Shown here: positions 1 to 8,320 of the stretch, one piece after another | Layout: every line of letters starts with the position of its first letter | Numbering within the stretch: position 1 is the stretch's first letter | Origin: an uncultured Collinsella sp. | GTDB taxonomy: Bacteria > Actinomycetota > Coriobacteriia > Coriobacteriales > Coriobacteriaceae | Direction of reading: 5' to 3' | Assembly: GCA_958412345.1 (NCBI GenBank) | Contig: CATYSO010000029.1 | Location: 1-20,597 of the forward strand | Length of the DNA: 20,597 bases | Position numbers and translations under genes: made by a program | The notes under the pieces: model-generated | What the model was told of the DNA's origin: nothing | Databases searched by the model: none | Seen by the model: only the letters and a program-made list of their open reading frames with translations

Positions 1-216
1 CATGCGAACCTCCAGTCCGGACCGTCTCGCGGTCCAACTTTCTGTCCGCACCCCCAATTGCTGCTTAAAGGGTCAAAACAGTCCGTATTCCACCGCAACT
101 TATGGGGTCGGGGGATTATTGGTGCCCTGCATCTCCATAAACTCAACGCTTACGAAGCGCGGGGTTTTCGTGCTAGGCTGGTTCCACCACATAAGTAGTC
201 GCAGACGCACGTATCA
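1..216. other. Gene-free left edge with a weak candidate promoter
   Basis: No convincing gene is seen. Short open frames here lack a ribosome binding site and protein-like composition. A weak plus-strand promoter is possible: TTACGA at 150-155, an 18-base spacer, then TAGGCT at 174-179 preceded by TG (extended -10 style). If real, it would produce a leader that runs through the terminator hairpin at 217-267 before the gene at 311. The region could equally be the 3' flank of a gene outside the window. Confidence 0.3.
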
Positions 217-267
217 CGGGCGGGCGAGATGAAGTCCCAACAGCTCCATCTTGCCCGCCCGTTTTTG
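217..267 (+). terminator. Intrinsic terminator upstream of the DUF2798 gene
   Basis: A 15-base-pair stem (217-231 with 247-261, one G-T pair) begins CGGGCGGGC and is followed by five T residues at 262-266. The strength of the stem and the T-run make this a confident intrinsic terminator. It ends only about 45 bases before the next start codon. It may end an upstream transcript, or act as a leader attenuator if the weak promoter near 150-179 is used. Confidence 0.8.
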
Positions 268-310
268 TTGCGTGGTGCCGCGGCGTAACACAGAAAGGAT
301 TTTGCCCTTT

Positions 311-904
311 ATGCCTATCAACAAACGAGAGAGCCTGCTGTTCACCTTTATCATGTGCTTTTGCATGGTGCTTTGGATGAGCATCTACAACGTTGCCCTG
401 CAGCATGGGGCCATCAACGGCGAGGTTGTTGCCGCCGCGTGGCTCGGCTTCCCCGTTGCCTACGTTTTTGCCATGTGCTGCGACTGGTTTGTCGCCAGCC
501 CGCTCGCCAAGGGTTTCGCCTTTAAATTCCTGGTCACGCCGGGCAAGAGCTCGCCGCTTGCCATGACGCTCGCCGTCAGCTCCTGCATGGTCGTTCCTAT
601 GGTCATCATCATGTCGCTCTACGGTGCGTGCGAGGGCCTGTTCCACATGCCCGGCGGCCCGCTCGCCAACCTGCAGCTGCTGCCGATGATGTGGCTCGTC
701 AACATTCCGCGCAACTTTATCATGGCCCTGCCCTGGAACCTGCTGGTGGCCGGTCCGGTTGCTCGCTTTGTCTTCCGCCGCGCCTTCCCTATGGGCACGG
801 TCTTTGCCGAGCCGCACATGGAGCTCGTGCACATGCCGGGCGCTCCCGTTGCCGATGCCGTCAATGATGTTGCCGAGAGCATGGACGCCGAGCCCGCCTG
901 CTAG
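311..904 (+). CDS. DUF2798-type integral membrane protein
   Basis: A 197-residue hydrophobic protein that resembles the DUF2798 family, small membrane proteins of unknown function. About four membrane segments are visible (roughly residues 7-28, 38-58, 83-104 and 118-146), and the two halves look like a duplicated two-helix unit. The C-terminal 45 residues are soluble and acidic. I chose the ATG at 311 because GAAAGGA at 293-299 is a well-spaced ribosome binding site; an in-frame ATG at 251 would lie inside the terminator stem. The gene stands alone between the terminator at 217-267 and the clpC leader. No substrate or reaction can be inferred. Family assignment is from memory of the fold pattern and is moderately sure. 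Confidence 0.7.
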   Translation: MPINKRESLLFTFIMCFCMVLWMSIYNVALQHGAINGEVVAAAWLGFPVAYVFAMCCDWFVASPLAKGFAFKFLVTPGKSSPLAMTLAVSSCMVVPMVIIMSLYGACEGLFHMPGGPLANLQLLPMMWLVNIPRNFIMALPWNLLVAGPVARFVFRRAFPMGTVFAEPHMELVHMPGAPVADAVNDVAESMDAEPAC

Positions 905-1003
905 ACAGCAGCTCAAAACCAAACCGCCAAACGGACCCGAGCAATTCCTTTTTTGTAGACGTTGTCGCGCGGCTACGGGCGGGAAAGGTCCCAACGGTTA
1001 ACA

Positions 1004-1092
1004 TATACTCCATATGGGTAAAGAGACCAAAGCGCTGCCGCGGGGCGGCGCTTTGCGTTTGAAAAAAACTAGCTCGTCTAAGAGGAACTAGC
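1004..1092 (+). promoter_or_regulatory. Candidate clpC promoter and leader hairpin
   Basis: TATACT at 1004-1009 is a good -10 hexamer, but no clear -35 lies 17 bases upstream. Downstream, 1029-1039 pairs with 1044-1054 (11 base pairs, GCGG loop). No T-run follows on the plus strand, so this looks more like a leader hairpin than a terminator. The ribosome binding site AGAGGAA is at 1081-1087. No CtsR direct repeat and no HspR inverted repeat was found, so the usual heat-shock control of clpC is not evident here. Confidence 0.35.
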
Positions 1093-3735
1093 ATGTTAGA
1101 CCGTTTTACCGATCGCGCGCGCAAGGTCATGTCCATGGCCAAGCAAGAGGCGCTCGATCTTCACTCAAATAAGGTGGGCACCGAGCACCTGCTGCTCGCG
1201 CTTGCCAAGGAGGACGAGGGCATTGCCGCCGAGGCACTGCGTTCGCTCGACATCTCCTACGATGACATCATGGATACTCTCAAAGAGGTCCAGACCACGG
1301 TTCCCGAGCCCAGCGAGGAGACCGAGGCGGCCAAGCTCGCCTTTACGCCGCTCGTCATTAGCGTGATGGAGCGTTCATTCCGCGTGGCGCGTGAGAACAA
1401 CCAGACCTACGTGTCGACCGAGCACTTGCTGATCGGCATCGTCGAAGAGGGCAACGGCATGGCCATGGACATCCTCATGCGCCTGGGTGTGTCGTCCGCC
1501 TCCATCAAAAAGGCTATCGAGAAACTCACCGCCAAGGACCAGGATAAGAAGCGTCCGCTCGCTGGCGCCGGTGCTGGTCGTCCCGGTACGGGCCTGCCGT
1601 TCTTTAGCGGCTCGGATACCTCCCAGCAAAAGGGGGGCGGTACCGATACACTTAAGCAGTTCGCGACCAACCTTACGCAGAAGGCGCGCGACGGCGAACT
1701 CGATCCGGTGATCGGCCGCGAAAAGGAAGTCCAGCGTATGATGGAAATTCTTTCGCGTCGCACCAAGAACAACCCGCTCATTCTGGGCGACCCCGGCGTG
1801 GGCAAGACGGCCATCGTCGAGGGTCTGGCCCAGCAGATTGCAGCCGGCAACGTGCCCGAGAACCTCATGAACCAGAATATCTGGACGCTCGACCTGCCGG
1901 GCCTCGTGGCGGGCGCCAAGTATCGCGGCGAGTTTGAGGAGCGCCTCAAGAACGTAATCCAGGAGGCAACCGAGGCCGACGACGTCATCCTGTTTATCGA
2001 TGAGATGCACACCATCATCGGTGCCGGTTCCGCCGAGGGCTCCATCGACGCGAGCTCCATGCTCAAGCCGGTGCTCGCGCGCGGCGCCTTCCAGATTATC
2101 GGTGCCACCACGGCCGAGGAGTTCCGCAAGTACCTCACCAAGGACCCGGCCTTCGAGCGCCGCTTCCAGACCATCGATGTCGAGGAGCCGAGTGTCGAGG
2201 ACACCGTCAAGATCCTGGCCGCGCTCAAGCCGCGTTACGAGGAGCATCACCATGTGCGTTACACACAGGGTGCCATCGAGGCCGCCGCGAACCTCTCCAA
2301 CCGCTACATCCAGGATCGCTTCCTGCCCGATAAGGCCATCGACCTCATCGACGAGGCCGGTGCCCGCTCTCGCATCGCCGCGAATCGCGCGCCCGAGCCG
2401 GTGCGCGAGGCCGAGCATCGCATCGAGGAGCTCAAGGCTGCCGCGCAGGAGGCCACCGAGAGCGACGACATGAACAAGGCCGCCGAGATCACCGAGCAGC
2501 AGAAGGCTGCCGAGATTGAACTCGCCGAGGCCAAGGCTGCCTGGACTGCCGAGCTCGACGCCAGCCCGCTCACCATCGATGTGAGTCAGATCGCCGATAT
2601 CGTGTCCGTGACTTCGGGCGTGCCGGTGTCCTCGCTTACCGAGAGCGAGAGCCGTCGCCTGCTGCAGGCCGAAAGCGTGCTCAAGACGCGCATCATCGGT
2701 CAGGATGAGGCAGTCGAGGCCGTCGCCAAGGCCGTGCGCCGCAGCCGCTCGCCGCTCAAGGACCCGCGTCGCCCCGGCGGCAGCTTTATCTTCCTGGGCC
2801 CCACCGGCACGGGTAAGACCGAGCTCGCCAAGACGCTCGCCGAGTACCTCTTTGGCAGCAAGGACGCACTCATCAGCTTCGACATGTCCGAGTTCGGTAG
2901 CGAGTTCGAGGTCTCCAAGCTCATCGGTAGCCCTCCGGGTTACGTCGGTCACGACGAGGGCGGCCAGCTCACCAAGGCCGTTCGTCGCCACCCGTACTCG
3001 GTCGTGCTGTTCGACGAGATCGAGAAGGCGCACCCCGATATCTTCAACATCCTGCTGCAGGTGCTGGAGGAGGGTCGTCTGACCGATAGCCAGGGCAAGA
3101 CGGTCGACTTCCGCAACACCGTGATCATCATGACGTCCAACGTGGGCGCCCGCGAGATTGCGCAGGATGCAAGCGTCGGTTTTGGCACCACCGGCGAGCA
3201 GGGTCTTACCTCGAGCGAGATCCGCGGCCGCGCGATGGGCGAGCTCAAGCGCCTGTTCCGCCCCGAGCTGCTCAACCGCATCGACGACATCGTGGTGTTC
3301 CAGAAGCTTTCGGGTGAGAACCTGACCAAGATCGCTCACCTGCTGGTGGACGACCTGCGCCAGCGCCTGATCGCCAACGGCATGAATATCAAGCTCACCG
3401 ATGCGGCCTATGACAAGATCGTGGCCGAGGGCACCGACCTTACCAATGGCGCGCGTCCGCTGCGCCGTGCTATTCAAAAGCTCATCGAGGACCCACTGTC
3501 CGAGGAGCTTCTGGCCGGCGAGTGGGGCGAGGGCGATACCGTTCTGTGCGACGTGGCCGATGGCAAGTTTGTCTTTAGCCACGGCACGGGCGAGATCCCG
3601 GCACCGCGTCCGGCGGGCACGCTCGGTGGCGATACCGCCCCGGCGGCACCGCACACTGGCAACGCCGCGCCCGTGAGCGGCGGCGTGACCTCGGGCCCCG
3701 GCGGCATGATGCAAGCCGGTTCCGGCGTGCTGTAG
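1093..3735 (+). CDS. clpC: ATP-dependent Clp protease ATP-binding subunit ClpC
   Basis: An 880-residue Hsp100 AAA+ unfoldase that feeds substrates to ClpP in the cytoplasm. Residues 1-145 hold the two ClpN repeats. The first AAA+ module has Walker A GDPGVGKT at 232-239 and Walker B VILFIDE at 298-304. The middle domain around residues 430-480 is a charged helical segment like the UVR-containing M domain of ClpC, which separates it from ClpA. The second module has Walker A GPTGTGKT at 569-576. A VGF tripeptide in the segment QDASVGFGTTG matches the ClpP-docking loop of ClpC. The last 50 residues are Gly/Ala/Pro-rich and look disordered. The length is slightly above that of Bacillus ClpC (810) because of this tail and the linker. 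The start ATG follows AGAGGAA by five bases. The gene appears monocistronic, ending at the terminator at 3761. No mcsA, mcsB or ctsR is adjacent. Confidence 0.97.
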   Translation: MLDRFTDRARKVMSMAKQEALDLHSNKVGTEHLLLALAKEDEGIAAEALRSLDISYDDIMDTLKEVQTTVPEPSEETEAAKLAFTPLVISVMERSFRVARENNQTYVSTEHLLIGIVEEGNGMAMDILMRLGVSSASIKKAIEKLTAKDQDKKRPLAGAGAGRPGTGLPFFSGSDTSQQKGGGTDTLKQFATNLTQKARDGELDPVIGREKEVQRMMEILSRRTKNNPLILGDPGVGKTAIVEGLAQQIAAGNVPENLMNQNIWTLDLPGLVAGAKYRGEFEERLKNVIQEATEADDVILFIDEMHTIIGAGSAEGSIDASSMLKPVLARGAFQIIGATTAEEFRKYLTKDPAFERRFQTIDVEEPSVEDTVKILAALKPRYEEHHHVRYTQGAIEAAANLSNRYIQDRFLPDKAIDLIDEAGARSRIAANRAPEPVREAEHRIEELKAAAQEATESDDMNKAAEITEQQKAAEIELAEAKAAWTAELDASPLTIDVSQIADIVSVTSGVPVSSLTESESRRLLQAESVLKTRIIGQDEAVEAVAKAVRRSRSPLKDPRRPGGSFIFLGPTGTGKTELAKTLAEYLFGSKDALISFDMSEFGSEFEVSKLIGSPPGYVGHDEGGQLTKAVRRHPYSVVLFDEIEKAHPDIFNILLQVLEEGRLTDSQGKTVDFRNTVIIMTSNVGAREIAQDASVGFGTTGEQGLTSSEIRGRAMGELKRLFRPELLNRIDDIVVFQKLSGENLTKIAHLLVDDLRQRLIANGMNIKLTDAAYDKIVAEGTDLTNGARPLRRAIQKLIEDPLSEELLAGEWGEGDTVLCDVADGKFVFSHGTGEIPAPRPAGTLGGDTAPAAPHTGNAAPVSGGVTSGPGGMMQAGSGVL

Positions 3736-3760
3736 GGCGTAACAAAACCTTGTGTCCACG

Positions 3761-3788
3761 AGGGCGTTCCAAAGGAGCGCCCTTTTTC
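3761..3788 (+). terminator. clpC terminator
   Basis: AGGGCGTTCC at 3761-3770 pairs with GGAGCGCCCT at 3774-3783 around an AAA loop, followed by a T-run to 3787. This is a typical strong intrinsic terminator 26 bases after the clpC stop codon. Confidence 0.9.
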
Positions 3789-3987
3789 TGTTGGAAAGGC
3801 CCCTTCGTTCAAAGTGGATCTCATTAAACACATCAATGGCGTATGCATAAACGTTGATCAAGCGTTGAGGTTGGTTGAAGGGTCCAACGTCCCTTCGGTA
3901 CGGCCCGTCTAGCCTGCTTTATCTTAATAAAGTGGCGTTTCCCCGCCGTTAGCCGATGATGCAAGGGCGCTCGGCGTTTTCGACTGG

Positions 3988-4016
3988 TTTATGCACGCAA
4001 AGTCTGGGAATATACA
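3988..4016 (+). promoter_or_regulatory. Candidate pepD promoter
   Basis: TTTATG at 3988-3993 and TATACA at 4011-4016 are separated by 17 bases, and the -10 is good. The stretch between the clpC terminator and pepD (3789-4060) holds no gene that I can see. It contains a small inverted repeat (AAGGG/CCCTT near 3878-3896) and several AT-rich patches that could be alternative -10 elements. Confidence 0.4.
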
Positions 4017-4060
4017 AGTCGCATGTCTTACTGTCTAACCAGTTGCGCCAAGGAGGCACC

Positions 4061-5518
4061 ATGGACTACAAGATTACCGGCTACGAGCCCGCCCAGCTGT
4101 TCCATTTCTTTGAGGAGGTCAGCGCGATCCCTCGTGGGTCTGGCAACGAGAAGGGCATCAGCGATTTCCTGGTTGCGTTTGCCAAGGAGCGCGGCCTCGA
4201 CGTGTATCAGGACGAGGTCTACAACGTCATCATTCGCAAGCCCGCATCTGCCGGTGCCGAGAATGCCCCGACCGTGATGCTGCAGGGCCACATCGATATG
4301 GTGTGCGACAAGTTGGGCTCCGTTGAGCACGACTTTATGACCGATGGTATCGACCTGGTCGTCAAGGACGGCGTCCTCACCGCCAACGGTACCACCCTGG
4401 GTGCCGACAACGGTATCGCCGTCGCTCTGATGCTCACTGTTCTCGATGACGATTCGATCGTTCACCCCGCCCTCGAGTGCGTATTCACCACCGACGAGGA
4501 GACTGGCCTGGTCGGCGCCGAGACGCTCGACAAGTCCCAGATTAGCGCCCGCACCATGATTAACCTTGACTCCGAGGAAGAGGGCGTTGCCACCGTCAGC
4601 TGCGCCGGCGGCGTTGTCGTTACCTACACCTGCCCGATCGTGCGCGAGCACAAGACCGGTAGCACCCTCACGCTCGACATCTCCGGCCTGCTGGGCGGTC
4701 ACTCCGGCAGCGATATCCACCTGGAGCGCGGCAACGGCAATCTCATCATGGCCCGCATCATCGACCGCCTGATGGTTGCCGGCGAGCCCGCCATCGTCAG
4801 CTTTAACGGCGGCACCAAGGACAACGCCATCAACCGTGAGTGCAAGGCTGTTCTGGTCTATGCCGACCACGCTGCCGCCGAGGCCGCGGCCCAGATCGCA
4901 AAGGGCATCATCGCCGATGTCACCGCCGAGCTCGAGGTCTTCGACCCCGGCTTTACCTGCACCGTCGAGATTGCCGACGACGCCGAGGTCGAGGCCATGG
5001 ACCAGAAGTCCGCGCTTGCCCTCATCCGCGCCCTGCGTCTTGCCCCTAACGGCGTGATCCGTCGCAACGTCGCCACCGACGGCTCCGTCGAGGTTTCCTC
5101 CAACATCGGTGTGGTCGCCACCTCCGATGACGAGGTCAAGATCATGCTGTCTCCGCGCTCCTCGATCACCTCGCTGCAGAACGAGTTCAAGGACCGTCTG
5201 CAGACGCTGGCCGATGTCCTGGGCTTCGACGCCAAGTTCGAGTTCGAGTATCCCGGCTGGAGCTATGCCGAGCATTCGCCGGTCCGCGACGTCTTCGTCG
5301 AGAGCTATCGCGAGCTCTTTGGCTCCGAGCTGCGCATCGAGTCCATTCATGCCGGCCTTGAGTGCGGTCTGTTTGCCGAGGCCCTGCACGGCCTGGACGC
5401 CATCGCCGTGGGCCCGACGCTCTCCGATGTCCACACCCCGGACGAGAGCATGGAGCTCGCTTCTGCCGAGCGCTTCTACGAGCTGCTCATCGACGTCCTC
5501 AAGCGCCTCGCTGCGTAA
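4061..5518 (+). CDS. pepD: Xaa-His dipeptidase (aminoacyl-histidine dipeptidase), peptidase family M20
   Basis: A 485-residue di-zinc peptidase of the PepD type, which cleaves Xaa-His dipeptides such as carnosine-like substrates in the cytoplasm. The M20 metal site is complete: H77 and D79 in GHIDMVCD, bridging D116 in LGADNG, catalytic E146 and ligand E147 in TDEETG, D170 in NLDSEEEG, and H458 in DVHTPDE. The spacing closely follows E. coli PepD (485 residues). A lid/dimerisation domain lies between the two halves of the catalytic domain, around residues 190-390. I chose the ATG at 4061 because AAGGAGG lies directly upstream (4050-4056); upstream in-frame ATGs have no such site. The gene is single, between its own promoter region and a shared terminator with convergent mntP. 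It is not part of the conserved Bacillus gene order and probably entered this locus later. Confidence 0.95.
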   Translation: MDYKITGYEPAQLFHFFEEVSAIPRGSGNEKGISDFLVAFAKERGLDVYQDEVYNVIIRKPASAGAENAPTVMLQGHIDMVCDKLGSVEHDFMTDGIDLVVKDGVLTANGTTLGADNGIAVALMLTVLDDDSIVHPALECVFTTDEETGLVGAETLDKSQISARTMINLDSEEEGVATVSCAGGVVVTYTCPIVREHKTGSTLTLDISGLLGGHSGSDIHLERGNGNLIMARIIDRLMVAGEPAIVSFNGGTKDNAINRECKAVLVYADHAAAEAAAQIAKGIIADVTAELEVFDPGFTCTVEIADDAEVEAMDQKSALALIRALRLAPNGVIRRNVATDGSVEVSSNIGVVATSDDEVKIMLSPRSSITSLQNEFKDRLQTLADVLGFDAKFEFEYPGWSYAEHSPVRDVFVESYRELFGSELRIESIHAGLECGLFAEALHGLDAIAVGPTLSDVHTPDESMELASAERFYELLIDVLKRLAA

Positions 5519-5560
5519 AGGTCGCCTTGGTTAAGCCACTCTAAAACGGCTGGCTATGAA

Positions 5561-5593
5561 AACGGCCGCCTGGCGTAATGCCGGGCGGCCGTT
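5561..5593. terminator. Bidirectional terminator between pepD and mntP
   Basis: AACGGCCGCC at 5561-5570 pairs with GGCGGCCGTT at 5584-5593, with an additional internal GGC/GCC pair. It sits between the convergent stop codons (5518 and 5599). On the minus strand the stem is followed by TTTT, which makes it a good terminator for mntP. On the plus strand the T-run is weak. Confidence 0.8.
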
Positions 5594-5598
5594 ATTCG

Positions 5599-6177
5599 TT
5601 ACAGTGCGAGGATCCCAAGGTGCTCAAGCAAGATCTTAAGCCCGATGAGGACGAGTACGACGCCACCCACGATGGTGGCGGGTTTTTCGTAGCGCGCGCC
5701 AAAGGTGTGGCCGATCGCTACGCCGGCGACAGAGAAGATAAACGTTGTGACGCCGATAAGCGATACAGCGGGAACGATGTCAACCGAGAGCGCCGCAAAT
5801 GAGATGCCTACGGCTAGGGCGTCGATTGAGGTGGCGATGGCGAGGATCAGGTATTCGCCCAGGTCAATCTTTTCGGCATCCTTGCCGTCGCCTTCATCCT
5901 CGTCCTCGGTAAAGGCCTCCCACAGCATTTTGCCGCCGATGAAGGCCAAAAGGATAAAGGCGATCCAATGGTCGATGGGTCCGATGATGCCCATGAATTG
6001 ACTGCCGAGCGCCCATCCGATTACGGGCATGCCGGCCTGAAAGCCGCCAAAGAACAGGCCGAGCACTACGGCGACTTTAAGGTTGATTTTCTTCATGCCA
6101 AGGCCCTTGCAGATGGATACGGCAAAGGCGTCCATCGAAAGGCCAACGGCGAGCAGCACGAGCTCTGCGAGTCCCAT
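5599..6177 (-). CDS. mntP: Manganese efflux pump MntP
   Basis: A 192-residue polytopic protein of the MntP (YebN) family, which exports Mn2+ across the cytoplasmic membrane. Six hydrophobic segments are visible. The N-terminal signature with LSMDAFAVSICKGL carries the family Asp in the first membrane helix, and the second half repeats it as SIDALAVGISFAAL, the internal duplication typical of this family. The loop between the halves is very acidic (EDEDEGDGKDAEK). The length matches E. coli MntP (188). I chose the start at 6177 because GAGAGGGAG lies just upstream; a longer in-frame extension would run through the riboswitch terminator. The gene is transcribed opposite to its neighbours. The leader contains a Mn2+ riboswitch, which supports the function. 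Confidence 0.95.
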   Translation of the reverse strand: MGLAELVLLAVGLSMDAFAVSICKGLGMKKINLKVAVVLGLFFGGFQAGMPVIGWALGSQFMGIIGPIDHWIAFILLAFIGGKMLWEAFTEDEDEGDGKDAEKIDLGEYLILAIATSIDALAVGISFAALSVDIVPAVSLIGVTTFIFSVAGVAIGHTFGARYEKPATIVGGVVLVLIGLKILLEHLGILAL

Positions 6178-6230
6178 AGTCTGACTCCCTCTCTGCGGGC
6201 GGGCCCGCGTGTACCTCTTGGAGGAGCAAC

Positions 6231-6274
6231 AAAAAAGACCCGTGGCGTACGCGTTGCGCGCACAGCCACGAGTC
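6231..6274 (-). terminator. Riboswitch-controlled terminator in the mntP leader
   Basis: Read on the minus strand, the hairpin begins GACTCGTGGC and closes with GCCACGGGTC, with an inner GCGCG/CGCGT helix. It is followed by six T residues (the A-run at 6231-6236 of the plus strand). The 5' arm overlaps the last strand of the aptamer P1 helix, so ligand-bound aptamer and terminator are mutually exclusive. Confidence 0.85.
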
Positions 6275-6365
6275 TCGTTCATTAAGGCAAGCCAGGCCGC
6301 ATCGGCCAGTGTGTTGACTTGCCGCGCCACCGGAGGCGAACCCGATCACGCGACTACTCCCTCAT
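6268..6365 (-). promoter_or_regulatory. yybP-ykoY-type manganese riboswitch aptamer
   Basis: Read on the minus strand, the leader contains the two conserved loops of the yybP-ykoY class: GGGAGTAG (6354-6361) near the 5' side and AACGAGAC near the 3' side (about 6273-6280). P1 can form between ATGAG (6361-6365) and CTCGT (6268-6272). Between the loops lie a helix built on CGCG/CGCG and a second helix GGCAAG/CTTGCC with an internal GGCC hairpin. This class senses Mn2+ and commonly controls mntP, the gene 91 bases downstream. The P1 3' strand is also the 5' arm of the terminator, so Mn2+ binding should allow read-through and switch export on. The rest of the mntP-disA gap (6366-6510) shows no gene. 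Confidence 0.88.
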
Positions 6366-6524
6366 TTATGCGAATCCCGATGCTACCACATAAGCAGCTC
6401 ATTTGGATTGGGGCTCTCAGCTGTGTTCGCTCATTCTGTAAGCATCGGATTTTGCGGGCGTCACAGGGGCAAACCGTGAGAAACTTATTGACGTTTATGG
6501 AGCGTATACGATGGGAGCGATGCC

Positions 6525-7592
6525 TTGGATAAGAACGAGCTGCAAAAGCGTATGGAACAGGCCATTCGCCTGACGGCACCTGGCCAGCCGATCCGCACCG
6601 CCCTCGACATGATCATTGCTGGTCACCTGGGCGCCCTTATCTGCGTCGGCGACACCGAAAACGTGCTCGCTGCTGGTAACGACGGCTTCCCGCTCAACAT
6701 TTCGTTTACCTCGAACCGCCTGTTCGAGCTTTCCAAGATGGACGGCGCCATCGTTATCGATGGCGACCTCACCCAGATCCTGCGTGCCAACTTCCACCTC
6801 AATCCCGATCCCTCGCTCGCCACGAGTGAGACGGGCATGCGTCACCGTACCGCCGCTCGCATGTCGGTGCTCACCGACGCCATCGTGATCTCGGTTTCGG
6901 CTCGTCGTGCCGTCGTCAACGTGTACGTCCACGGTAAGAGCTACGAGATCCAGCCCGTCACCACCATCATGAGCTCGGTCAACCAGCTCGTCGCCACGCT
7001 CCAGACCACCCGTCAGTCGCTCGACCGCTCCTTGCTGCGCCTGACGGCCCTTGAGCTCGACGACTACGTTACGCTCGCCGACATCACCGGCATTTTCTCG
7101 AGTTTCGAGATCATGCAGCAGGCAAAGACCGAGCTTAAGGATTGCATTGTCAAGCTGGGCAACCAGGGCAAGCTCGTGCAGATGCAGCTCGAGCAGCTCG
7201 CCGGCTCCAGCATGGATACCGAGTACGACCTGATGATTCGCGACTACGCGAGCGATTCCTCCGAGGCCAATGCCGAGAAGATCCGCGCCAACCTGAGCCG
7301 CATGACGCCTAAGGACCTGTCCGACCCGCAGCATGTGGCGGCAGTTCTGGGCTACGACGACCTGGACGAGGACTCCGTCATGACACCGCTAGGCCTGCGC
7401 ACGCTTTCGCGCGTGTCCGTCGTGCGCGACGGCGTGGCCGAGAAGATCGTCGACGAGTATGGATCGCTGCAGGAGCTCATGGACGACATCAGCGAAGATC
7501 CGGAGCGCCTGGGCGACTTTGGCGTCAATAACCCTGCCATTCTTGCGGACTCGCTGTACCGCATGAAGGGCACCAAACAGGGAAACGCATAA
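6525..7592 (+). CDS. disA: Diadenylate cyclase DisA
   Basis: A 355-residue DNA-scanning protein that condenses two ATP into the second messenger c-di-AMP. The N-terminal DAC domain has the catalytic DGA motif at 73-75 and RHR at 106-108, close to their positions in Bacillus DisA (77-79 and 108-110). Residues about 150-290 form the helical linker, and the C-terminal 70 residues carry the helix-hairpin-helix DNA-binding domain. The start is TTG at 6525: GGGAG at 6513-6517 is correctly spaced, and the nearby ATGs at 6497, 6511 and 6520 are out of frame. The stop codon overlaps the start of ispD by one base (TAATG), so translation is probably coupled. In Bacillus, radA lies before disA and yacL after it; both are missing here. 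Confidence 0.96.
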   Translation: MDKNELQKRMEQAIRLTAPGQPIRTALDMIIAGHLGALICVGDTENVLAAGNDGFPLNISFTSNRLFELSKMDGAIVIDGDLTQILRANFHLNPDPSLATSETGMRHRTAARMSVLTDAIVISVSARRAVVNVYVHGKSYEIQPVTTIMSSVNQLVATLQTTRQSLDRSLLRLTALELDDYVTLADITGIFSSFEIMQQAKTELKDCIVKLGNQGKLVQMQLEQLAGSSMDTEYDLMIRDYASDSSEANAEKIRANLSRMTPKDLSDPQHVAAVLGYDDLDEDSVMTPLGLRTLSRVSVVRDGVAEKIVDEYGSLQELMDDISEDPERLGDFGVNNPAILADSLYRMKGTKQGNA

Positions 7593-8320
7593 TGGCGCCC
7601 GTATGTGCCGTGGTCGTTGCCGGTGGCAGCGGCCAGCGCTTTGGAAATCCCGGCGGCAAGCAGCTCGTTAACGTGGCGGGCCGTCCGCTCATGAGCTGGT
7701 CCATCCGCGCGTTCGATCGTAGCGACAAGGTCGGCCACATCGTGGTGGTTTGCCCTGCCGAGCGCCGTGCCGAGATGCGCCGCCTGGCCATCGACCCGTT
7801 TGACTATGACACGCCCATCAGCTTTGCCGATGCCGGCGATACCCGCCAGGACTCCACCCGCGCCGGCGTGCACGCGGTGCCGGCGGGTTTCGAATATGTC
7901 GCTATCCACGACGGCGCCCGTCCGCTCATTACCACCGAGGCTATCGACCATGCGATCGACGTGCTTGTGGGCGACCGCGCCCTCGACGGTGTCGTGTGCG
8001 GTCAGCCCGCGATCGACACGCTCAAGATTGTCGACGGCGATAATATTGTCGAGACACCGCCGCGCGAGCTCTATTGGGCCGCGCAGACGCCGCAGATCTT
8101 TAGCGTCGACGCCATGAAGCGCGCCCACACCGCAGCTATCGCCGAGGGATTTATCGGGACCGACGATTCTTCGCTGGTCGAGCGCATGGGCGGGCGTGTC
8201 CGCTGTGTCCAGAGCCCGCGCGATAACCTTAAGGTGACGGTGCCCGAGGACCTGCGTCCCGTAACCGCGATTCTGCTTGGCCGCATGGCCGAGGGAGAGG
8301 ACCTTCCCCATGTTCAGTAA
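7592..8320 (+). CDS. ispD: 2-C-methyl-D-erythritol 4-phosphate cytidylyltransferase IspD
   Basis: A 242-residue nucleotidyltransferase that joins MEP and CTP to give CDP-ME, the third step of the non-mevalonate isoprenoid pathway. The N-terminal nucleotide-binding loop is GGSGQRFGNPGGKQ (residues 11-24), with the catalytic R16 and K23 retained; the usual P-K-Q is here G-K-Q. HDGARP at 106-111, the T-x-x-R near R158, AAQTPQIF at 163-170 and NLKVT at 212-216 are all family landmarks. The start ATG overlaps the disA stop, and the 3' end overlaps ispF by 11 bases, so disA-ispD-ispF forms one coupled unit. IspE is not adjacent. Confidence 0.95.
   Translation: MAPVCAVVVAGGSGQRFGNPGGKQLVNVAGRPLMSWSIRAFDRSDKVGHIVVVCPAERRAEMRRLAIDPFDYDTPISFADAGDTRQDSTRAGVHAVPAGFEYVAIHDGARPLITTEAIDHAIDVLVGDRALDGVVCGQPAIDTLKIVDGDNIVETPPRELYWAAQTPQIFSVDAMKRAHTAAIAEGFIGTDDSSLVERMGGRVRCVQSPRDNLKVTVPEDLRPVTAILLGRMAEGEDLPHVQ

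Noticed and set aside
2..232. Short plus-strand frame at the left edge
   Set aside because: No ribosome binding site, no protein-like pattern, and it runs into the terminator stem at 217.
905..1092. CtsR or HspR site upstream of clpC
   Set aside because: Neither the CtsR direct repeat (GGTCAAA-type) nor the HspR inverted repeat (CTTGAGT-type) is found in the leader.
1375..3861. 828-residue open frame on the minus strand opposite clpC
   Set aside because: It is the antisense shadow of a GC-rich, strongly conserved gene; its product is low-complexity (Leu, Gly, His, Asp), and it has no plausible ribosome binding site or family match.
3789..4060. T-box or other riboswitch upstream of pepD
   Set aside because: GAAGGGTCCAACGTCCCTTC recalls a T-box antiterminator only superficially; the conserved T-box core is absent and no terminator follows.
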